Shown here: positions 5,761-10,307 of the stretch, piece by piece
Layout of the letters: the number at the start of each line of letters is the position of its first letter
Position numbering within the stretch: position 1 is the stretch's first letter
Origin: JASHZA01 sp035624865
GTDB lineage: Bacteria; Desulfobacterota; Binatia; Binatales; Binataceae
Reading direction: 5' to 3'
Assembly: GCA_035624865.1 (NCBI GenBank)
Contig: DASPQS010000057.1
Span: 1-12,206, forward strand
Length of the DNA stretch: 12,206 nucleotides
Translations under genes and position numbers: made by a program
The notes under the pieces: model-generated
The model's database searches: none
What the model was told of the DNA's origin: nothing
What the model saw: only the letters and a program-made list of their open reading frames with translations

Positions 5761-7119
5761 ATGAATCCACAGGTATTTCGTGAATACGATATTCGCGGCG
5801 TGGTCGAGAACGATTTCGACGACGACTTCGTGGTCAGCCTGGGCCGCGCCTACGCAACCATTTTGATCGAGGCCGGCAAGCGCACGGTCACGCTCGGGCG
5901 CGACTGCCGTCTTTCCTCCGACGCGTTGCGCGACCTCCTGATCGAGGGATTGTTGCCGAGCGGAATCAACGTGGTCGACGTCGGTGTCGTGCCGACACCG
6001 TTGCTCTATTTCTCGGTGCTGCACTGGGGGATGGACGGCGGTGTGATGATCACCGGCAGTCATAACGCGGCCGAATACAATGGCTTCAAGCTTGGTGTCG
6101 GGACGACCACGATCTTCGGCGAAGAGATTCAGCGCGTGCGCAGGATTGTCGAGGCGCGCGCCTTCAAGAGCACCGGAAGCAAGGGCACGCTTACGGCAAG
6201 GCCCGTAATTCCCGACTACCGCGAATACATCATGCAGCACATCAAGCTCGCGCCCGGGATGAAGGTCGCGGTGGACGGCGGCAACGGATGCGGCGGAGTG
6301 GTGGCGGCGCCGCTGATGCGCGAACTGGGGCTCGAGACGATCGAGCTGTACATCGAGATGGACGGCCGCTTCCCCAACCATCATCCCGACCCCACGGTGG
6401 TCGAGAATATGCGCGATTTGCAGGCCGCGGTTAAACGCAGCGGCGCGCGTATCGGAATCGCCTACGACGGCGACGCCGACCGCATCGGCGCGGTCGACGA
6501 GAACGGCCAAATCGTATGGGGCGACGAACTGATGGTGGTGTTTTCGCGTTCGATCTTGAAGGAGCGGCCGGGCGCGGCGATTATCGGCGACGTCAAGTGC
6601 AGCAAGCGGCTCTACGACGATATCGCGAGCCACGGCGGACGGCCGATCATGTGGAAAACCGGCCATTCGCTGATCAAGTCCAAACTCCGGGAAGAGAGCG
6701 CGGCGCTGGCCGGCGAGATGAGCGGGCACATGTTCTTCAACGACCGCTACTACGGTTTCGACGATGCGATTTATGCGTCGTTCCGGCTGCTCGAAATTGT
6801 CGGACGCGAGGGCAGGGGACTGGGCGCGATTCTGTCCGATCTGCCGCGTACCTGCATCACGCCGGAGATCCGCCTCGATTGTCCAGACGACCGCAAATTC
6901 GAGGTTGTGCGCAAGGCCGCCGAATACTTCCGCAACCGTTACGAAACCATCGATATCGACGGCGCCCGCGTGAATTTTCCGGGCGGATGGGGGCTCGTGC
7001 GCGCGTCCAACACGCAGCCGGCGCTGGTGATGCGCTTCGAGGCGCAGGACGAGAAGAAGCTGGCCGAAATTCGCACGCTGTTCGAGCGCAAGCTGACGGA
7101 ACTGGGCGCCAAAATCTGA
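5761..7119 (+). CDS. algC: Phosphomannomutase/phosphoglucomutase (AlgC-type)
   Basis: An alpha-D-phosphohexomutase of 452 residues that interconverts mannose-6-P and mannose-1-P and, in AlgC-like enzymes, glucose-6-P and glucose-1-P. All four domain signatures are present: the phosphoserine loop MITGSHNAAEYNGFK (S100, the residue phosphorylated in the cycle), the metal loop DGDADR (D236, D238, D240), the sugar-specificity loop GEMSGH (318-323) and the phosphate-binding loop RASNTQP (414-420). GEMSGH followed by FF and VRASNT closely resemble the Pseudomonas AlgC sequence, which is why I favour the dual-specificity type. I chose the ATG at 5761, preceded by TTGGAGCCA, because NPQVFREYDIRG is the usual family N-terminus. 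The gene lies 13 bp before manC, forming a GDP-mannose pair. Its glucose-1-P product could also feed GlgC. The enzyme class is firm; substrate range is inferred. Confidence 0.95.
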   Translation: MNPQVFREYDIRGVVENDFDDDFVVSLGRAYATILIEAGKRTVTLGRDCRLSSDALRDLLIEGLLPSGINVVDVGVVPTPLLYFSVLHWGMDGGVMITGSHNAAEYNGFKLGVGTTTIFGEEIQRVRRIVEARAFKSTGSKGTLTARPVIPDYREYIMQHIKLAPGMKVAVDGGNGCGGVVAAPLMRELGLETIELYIEMDGRFPNHHPDPTVVENMRDLQAAVKRSGARIGIAYDGDADRIGAVDENGQIVWGDELMVVFSRSILKERPGAAIIGDVKCSKRLYDDIASHGGRPIMWKTGHSLIKSKLREESAALAGEMSGHMFFNDRYYGFDDAIYASFRLLEIVGREGRGLGAILSDLPRTCITPEIRLDCPDDRKFEVVRKAAEYFRNRYETIDIDGARVNFPGGWGLVRASNTQPALVMRFEAQDEKKLAEIRTLFERKLTELGAKI

Positions 7120-7132
7120 CCCTGCCCGTGCG

Positions 7133-8245
7133 ATGGCGCCCGCACCTCGCGCGCGCGGAGGAAACGCGCTCAGAAACCGCCGGCTGACAGCGCCTGCGCA
7201 AGCGGCGGCACTGATAATCGCCGGTGGCCGGGGCACGCGATTCTGGCCCGAGAGCCGGGCAGGACGTCCCAAGCCTCTCTTTTCGATTGACGGCGCAAAT
7301 TCGCTGCTCGCCGCTACCGTCGCGCGGAACATCCCGCTAATCCCGCGCGAGCGAATTTTTGTGCTGGTCTCCGCCGATCAGGCGGGGGCGTTTCGGCGCC
7401 CGGTGAAGGGGCTGATTCCTCCGCGCAACCTGATCGTCGAGCCGGCCGGGCGCGGCACCGCCGTCGCCATCGCTTTCGGCACCTCGATAATCGCCAAAAG
7501 GTTCGGTGAGCAGACGGTAGTCGGCGTGATGCCGGCCGATCACCTCATCACGCCACCAAGCGGGTTTCGCAAAACGATTGCGCGGGCCATCACGCTTGCC
7601 GTCGACAACCCCGCGATCGTGGTGGTCGGCGTTGCGCCGACACGCGCGGAATCTGGGTACGGCTATCAGCAGATTGGGCGGCCCGTTGGTGCCGGCTTCA
7701 AAGTCGATCGTTTCATTGAAAAGCCGCCGCCCGCGCAAGCGCAAAGGATGGTGCGTTCCGGCAAATTTCTGTGGAACGCCGGGATGTTCGTGATGCGCGC
7801 CGGTATTCTGAGCGCGGAACTAAGGGAGCATGCGCCCGCATTGGCGGCCGCGGCATCAAAGTTCGCGCAGATGAAACCCCGCGAACTCAGCCGCATCTAC
7901 CGCCGGCTCGATTTCGACGCGTTCGACCGGGTCGTCGTCGAGAAGAGTGCCAATGTGATCGGCGTGCGGGCGCGCTTTCGATGGCACGACGTGGGAAGCT
8001 GGGAGGGCTTGTGGGAAGCGCTTCGAGGGCGCGGCGGCAACGCGCTTTCCGGCAACGTCGTGGCGATCGGCAGCGAAGGCGTGCTCGCGCGCGCGGGTGA
8101 CCGCCTGATGGTGCTGCTGGGCGTGAACGACCTGGTCGTGGTCGACAGCGGCGATGCGATTTTGATCGCGCGGCGGTCGCGGTCGCAGGACGTGCGCAGC
8201 GTGATCGCGGAACTCGAACGCCGCGGCCTGACCCGCTACCTGTGA
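7133..8245 (+). CDS. manC: Mannose-1-phosphate guanylyltransferase (GDP-mannose pyrophosphorylase)
   Basis: This enzyme makes GDP-mannose from GTP and mannose-1-phosphate, using the product of the mutase encoded 13 bp upstream. Its 370 residues match the nucleotidyltransferase-only form; the C-terminal cupin-type isomerase domain of long bifunctional ManC/AlgA proteins is absent. Motifs are GGRGTRFWP (31-39), RPKPL (45-49), PADHLI (134-139), FIEKP (194-198), LWNAGMF (213-219), VVVEKS (267-272) and DVGSW (286-290), in the order typical of GMPs. The first 24 residues are a basic, Ala-rich extension before the usual start of the fold. The ATG at 7133 has no Shine-Dalgarno, and no later ATG, GTG or TTG precedes the GGRGTR loop, so translation may depend on coupling to the mutase. 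No mannose-6-P isomerase is in the window. GDP-mannose could serve lipopolysaccharide, exopolysaccharide or glycolipid synthesis. Confidence 0.93.
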   Translation: MAPAPRARGGNALRNRRLTAPAQAAALIIAGGRGTRFWPESRAGRPKPLFSIDGANSLLAATVARNIPLIPRERIFVLVSADQAGAFRRPVKGLIPPRNLIVEPAGRGTAVAIAFGTSIIAKRFGEQTVVGVMPADHLITPPSGFRKTIARAITLAVDNPAIVVVGVAPTRAESGYGYQQIGRPVGAGFKVDRFIEKPPPAQAQRMVRSGKFLWNAGMFVMRAGILSAELREHAPALAAAASKFAQMKPRELSRIYRRLDFDAFDRVVVEKSANVIGVRARFRWHDVGSWEGLWEALRGRGGNALSGNVVAIGSEGVLARAGDRLMVLLGVNDLVVVDSGDAILIARRSRSQDVRSVIAELERRGLTRYL

Positions 8246-8253
8246 ATCGCCCT

Positions 8254-8288
8254 CGCCCCGGGGACGTGGGCGGGAAGGGCCGGTTCCC
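8254..8288. repeat. Short inverted repeats between convergent genes
   Basis: The 43-bp gap between the manC stop and the stop of the convergent ferritin-like gene holds two 5-bp inverted repeats: CGCCC/GGGCG (8254-8258 and 8268-8272) and GGGAA/TTCCC (8272-8276 and 8284-8288). They could act as a weak bidirectional terminator, but neither has a T run. Confidence 0.3.
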
Positions 8289-8747
8289 CTAGTCGAGCGC
8301 CTGTGGATCGCATCGCAGCGTGAGGTCGCGGAGTGAGGCGATATTGTTGTCCTCTTCTGCCGCGAATTCGCGCAGGCGATCTGCGACCTTCGGCTCGACC
8401 CCCTCCCATTCGGCGATCTCCATGTTGAGCTCTCGATGCAACGCGACCTCGAGTGCGAGGTCGGCGGCAAGACGCTCCCAGTTGCTCGAGCCGTCGTGCA
8501 CAGGTGTCTCAGGCAGCCGGGGCCGGGTGCCGCGCTCCAGCAGGATTTCGCGCAATACCAAGGCCTGCGCCGTCTCCGCCTCGGCGAGCTGCTCGAGGCC
8601 CGCCCTGATATTGCCGAGGGCGCACATCGCGGCGTGGTGTTTCAGATTCTTCGCCAGCGCCTCGAAACGGCCGGCGCTGATCGCAAGATGATCGAGCAGG
8701 CGGGCGCGCGGCGAGAGGGATGAGCGGAGTCGTGCGAATATTCCCAT
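8289..8747 (-). CDS. Ferritin-like helical protein, function unknown
   Basis: An all-helical protein of 152 residues from the ATG at 8747. Two blocks look like the helix pairs of a ferritin-like four-helix bundle: LEQLAEAETAQALVLREIL (51-69) and REFAAEEDNNIASLRDL (126-142). The tail RCDPQALD is also typical of small ferritin-like proteins. The ExxH metal ligands expected in that fold read here as E58-x2-Q61 and E132-x2-N135, so iron binding may be lost. This reading is an inference from pattern, not a recognised family. A longer frame starts at a TTG at 8801, but that TTG is the first part of a TTGACA promoter box, so the ATG is preferred, although it has no Shine-Dalgarno. It lies 58 bp downstream of the metallopeptidase gene on the same strand and converges with manC. 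Confidence 0.65.
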   Translation of the reverse strand: MGIFARLRSSLSPRARLLDHLAISAGRFEALAKNLKHHAAMCALGNIRAGLEQLAEAETAQALVLREILLERGTRPRLPETPVHDGSSNWERLAADLALEVALHRELNMEIAEWEGVEPKVADRLREFAAEEDNNIASLRDLTLRCDPQALD

Positions 8748-8772
8748 GAAGGTTTGGATCGCCGGTTGACTA

Positions 8773-8801
8773 GGTATCAGGATTGGCCGGCGCGATGTCA
8801 A
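8773..8801 (-). promoter_or_regulatory. Sigma-70-like promoter for the ferritin-like gene
   Basis: On the minus strand a perfect -35 box TTGACA (8796-8801) is followed after exactly 17 nt by GATACC (8773-8778), a fair -10 match. Initiation near 8766 would give a leader of about 20 nt before the ATG at 8747. It lies just past the stop of the metallopeptidase gene, so the ferritin-like gene may have its own transcript as well as read-through. Confidence 0.55.
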
Positions 8802-8805
8802 GCAC

Positions 8806-9564
8806 TCAGGCGCCGGGCTCGGCGCGGTAGAGCGTGCGCACGAGGAACGATTCGCGCTTGAAGAAGCCGGAATTGTGAAACGAGTCCTCGAGTTTGAGCA
8901 GCGCGTAATCCAGATAATGGCAGAGCTCGTGCATCAGTGTGCGCAGGAAGGTCTTGGGCTTGACCACGTCGTGACGCTGCGCCGTGCGCATCCAGAGAAC
9001 GATCAGTGGATCGCTCGGATGCTGAGCCGTGGCCATTCCGCGCACGGTGGCGGCGATGGCACGCCGGCCCGGCCCGCGGGGATAGAAGATACCGTGAAGT
9101 TCGCTGACGGCGTTGCGCGGCCGCACGCTGCGGACTTCGACCCGTACGCTACGGACGCCGAGCAGGCGGCACAGTTCGCTGACCAGAGCCTGGGCCGCGC
9201 GCTCGACCGGAGAAGGCGCGCCGAATTCGAGCGCCCCCATCAGCGCGGCCGTGAGTGAGAATCCGGCTGGGCCGACGACCAGATCGAGCCGTTCTATCGC
9301 ATTGCCCTTCAAGTAAGTGCGTTGCGCGCGCGCCGAGAGCCGGTAGAAAAACCGGGGAAGTTCCGCCTTGCGCGGCGCCGGCGAGAGCGCCGCAGTTCCC
9401 TTCAGCCCCACGTCCACAGTGGCTTCTATCCTGTAGCCAACCACGACAAAGAGCAACGTTCGCGGGCGAAGAAATTCGCTGACATCTCGGCGCACACTGT
9501 TCGCGGCTACGTCGAGCAGCCTTTGCGAAGGCTCTTCCGGGAGCGCCTCCAACTCCCTTATCAT
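8806..9564 (-). CDS. Putative zinc metallopeptidase-like protein with HELCH motif
   Basis: From the ATG at 9564 this is a 252-residue soluble protein with no signal peptide or membrane helix. The only clear motif is near the C-terminus: TLMHELCHYLDY, an HExxH zinc site (H212, E213, H216) with D219. Fourteen residues later FHNSGFFKRES offers H230 or E238 as the third ligand. The SprT-like and related minimal gluzincin families have this layout, but the rest (1-200) matches nothing I recognise, so a substrate cannot be given. The open frame continues upstream to 10080, yet that part is antisense to the adenosine-kinase-family gene and is not protein-like. The ATG follows a GAGGA element (9577-9581) by 12 nt. 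The gene is divergent from the PF04008 gene across 33 bp and lies upstream of the ferritin-like gene. Confidence 0.72.
   Translation of the reverse strand: MIRELEALPEEPSQRLLDVAANSVRRDVSEFLRPRTLLFVVVGYRIEATVDVGLKGTAALSPAPRKAELPRFFYRLSARAQRTYLKGNAIERLDLVVGPAGFSLTAALMGALEFGAPSPVERAAQALVSELCRLLGVRSVRVEVRSVRPRNAVSELHGIFYPRGPGRRAIAATVRGMATAQHPSDPLIVLWMRTAQRHDVVKPKTFLRTLMHELCHYLDYALLKLEDSFHNSGFFKRESFLVRTLYRAEPGA
9559..9564 (+). promoter_or_regulatory. Possible -10 element (TATCAT) for the adenosine-kinase-family gene
   Basis: TATCAT (consensus TATAAT) lies so that initiation near 9571 would give a leader of about 27 nt before the ATG at 9598. Its last three bases are the complement of the start codon of the divergent metallopeptidase gene. 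No good -35 box is seen at 16-18 nt, so this is a weak call. Confidence 0.3.
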
Positions 9565-9582
9565 CCGGGAAGCCAATCCTCG

Positions 9583-9589
9583 AAAGGGG
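9583..9589 (+). promoter_or_regulatory. Ribosome binding site of the adenosine-kinase-family gene
   Basis: AAAGGGG ends 8 nt before the ATG at 9598. It selects this ATG over an upstream in-frame ATG at 9322, which would add 92 residues read from DNA antisense to the metallopeptidase gene. Confidence 0.6.
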
Positions 9590-9597
9590 CGATCGCG

Positions 9598-10083
9598 ATG
9601 GAACTCAAGACGGTGGAGATCACCAAGCCGACGCCGGACCTCAACGTCATTGTGGGTCAGGCACACTTTATAAAGACGGTCGAGGATCTTTACGAAGCGA
9701 TCGTCCAGACCGTGCCGGGAGTGAAATTCGGCCTCGCGTTCTGCGAGGCGTCGGGCCCCTGCCTGATACGCCACACGGGGACCGATCACGAGCTTGTTCA
9801 GGCTGCGATCGAAGCCGCGGCCGCGATCGGCGCGGGGCATGTCTTCGTCGTGATTCTGGACAACGCCTTTCCGGTCAACGTGCTCAACGAAATAAAGGCG
9901 GTCCGCGAGGTATGCACGATCTTCTGCGCCAGCTCGAATCCGCTCGCCGTGATCGTAGCGGAGCATTCCGGCGCGCGCGGCGTGATCGGCGTGATCGACG
10001 GGAGCTCGCCCAAAGGCGTCGAAGGGGAGAAGGAGCAGGCCGAGCGGCACGCCCTGCTGCGCCGGTTCGGGTACAAGCAATGA
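9598..10083 (+). CDS. Adenosine-specific kinase family protein (PF04008)
   Basis: A 161-residue protein matching the PF04008/COG1839 family (Pyrobaculum PAE2307-like), annotated as adenosine-specific kinase and common in archaea and some bacteria. Recognisable blocks are MELKTVEITKP at the start, GQAHFIKTVEDLYEAI (20-35), FGLAFCEASGP (44-54), RHTGTD (58-63), HVFVVILDNAFPVNVLN (81-97), CASSNPLAVI (110-119) and the glycine-rich GVIGVIDGSSPKGVE (128-142). Length equals that of the family. The start is set by AAAGGGG 8 nt upstream. The cited activity is phosphorylation of adenosine; physiological role in bacteria is poorly established, so the name reflects family membership. The gene is divergent from the HELCH protein and upstream of the penicillin-binding protein gene, separated from it by a G-rich leader. 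Confidence 0.9.
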   Translation: MELKTVEITKPTPDLNVIVGQAHFIKTVEDLYEAIVQTVPGVKFGLAFCEASGPCLIRHTGTDHELVQAAIEAAAAIGAGHVFVVILDNAFPVNVLNEIKAVREVCTIFCASSNPLAVIVAEHSGARGVIGVIDGSSPKGVEGEKEQAERHALLRRFGYKQ

Positions 10084-10099
10084 CGAATCCGGGATGCCA

Positions 10100-10123
10100 C
10101 TCGGTGAAGGATTTCACCCTGAG
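10100..10123 (+). repeat. Hairpin after the adenosine-kinase-family gene
   Basis: GGTGAA (10103-10108) and TTCACC (10113-10118) pair around a GGAT tetraloop. CTC and GAG extend the stem after a 2-nt bulge. It starts 17 nt past the stop codon. Because no T run follows, it may be a factor-assisted terminator or mRNA end stabiliser and not an intrinsic terminator. Confidence 0.35.
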
Positions 10124-10188
10124 CAGCAACCGATAGTTGTGCGAAGATGGGCGTGTAAACTGCGCGGGGGGAGGCTTAAGCTGCGCGA

Positions 10189-10214
10189 GGGGTGCGCGGG
10201 AGGGTTCGGTTGGG
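10189..10214 (+). other. Canonical G-quadruplex motif upstream of the PBP promoter
   Basis: Four G runs (10189-10192, 10198-10200, 10202-10204, 10212-10214) are separated by loops of 5, 1 and 7 nt, which satisfies the usual G3+N1-7 pattern on the plus strand. It ends 25 bp before the TATACT -10 box. Structure formation is a prediction. Confidence 0.5.
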
Positions 10215-10239
10215 TCTGCGTTCGCGTGCCGGCTTAAGT

Positions 10240-10245
10240 TATACT
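10240..10245 (+). promoter_or_regulatory. Likely -10 box (TATACT) for the penicillin-binding protein gene
   Basis: TATACT matches five of six -10 consensus positions and is the most promoter-like hexamer in this 224-bp gap. The sequence 17 nt upstream (TGCGTT, 10217-10222) is a poor -35, so activation by a factor, or another sigma factor, is possible. A start near 10252 would give a leader of about 55 nt rich in G. Confidence 0.5.
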
Positions 10246-10307
10246 AAGGCTTGTGAAGCGCTGGTTGGTCATCGCGCGCTTGGGGGAAGGCGGGGGCGGC
10301 GGACCTC

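Noticed and set aside
5596..7332. 578-residue open frame on the minus strand opposite the PMM/PGM gene
   Set aside because: It lies antisense to a gene with every family motif; the translation has no recognisable domain and arises from codon bias in GC-rich coding DNA.
9565..10080. N-terminal extension of the HELCH protein reading back through the adenosine-kinase-family gene
   Set aside because: This part is antisense to a clear PF04008 gene; a protein-like sequence begins only near the ATG at 9564.
10080..10136. 18-codon frame starting with ATG overlapping the stop of the adenosine-kinase-family gene
   Set aside because: The ATGA overlap is suggestive, but the peptide is short, has no recognisable motif and covers the hairpin at 10100-10123, so chance is more likely.
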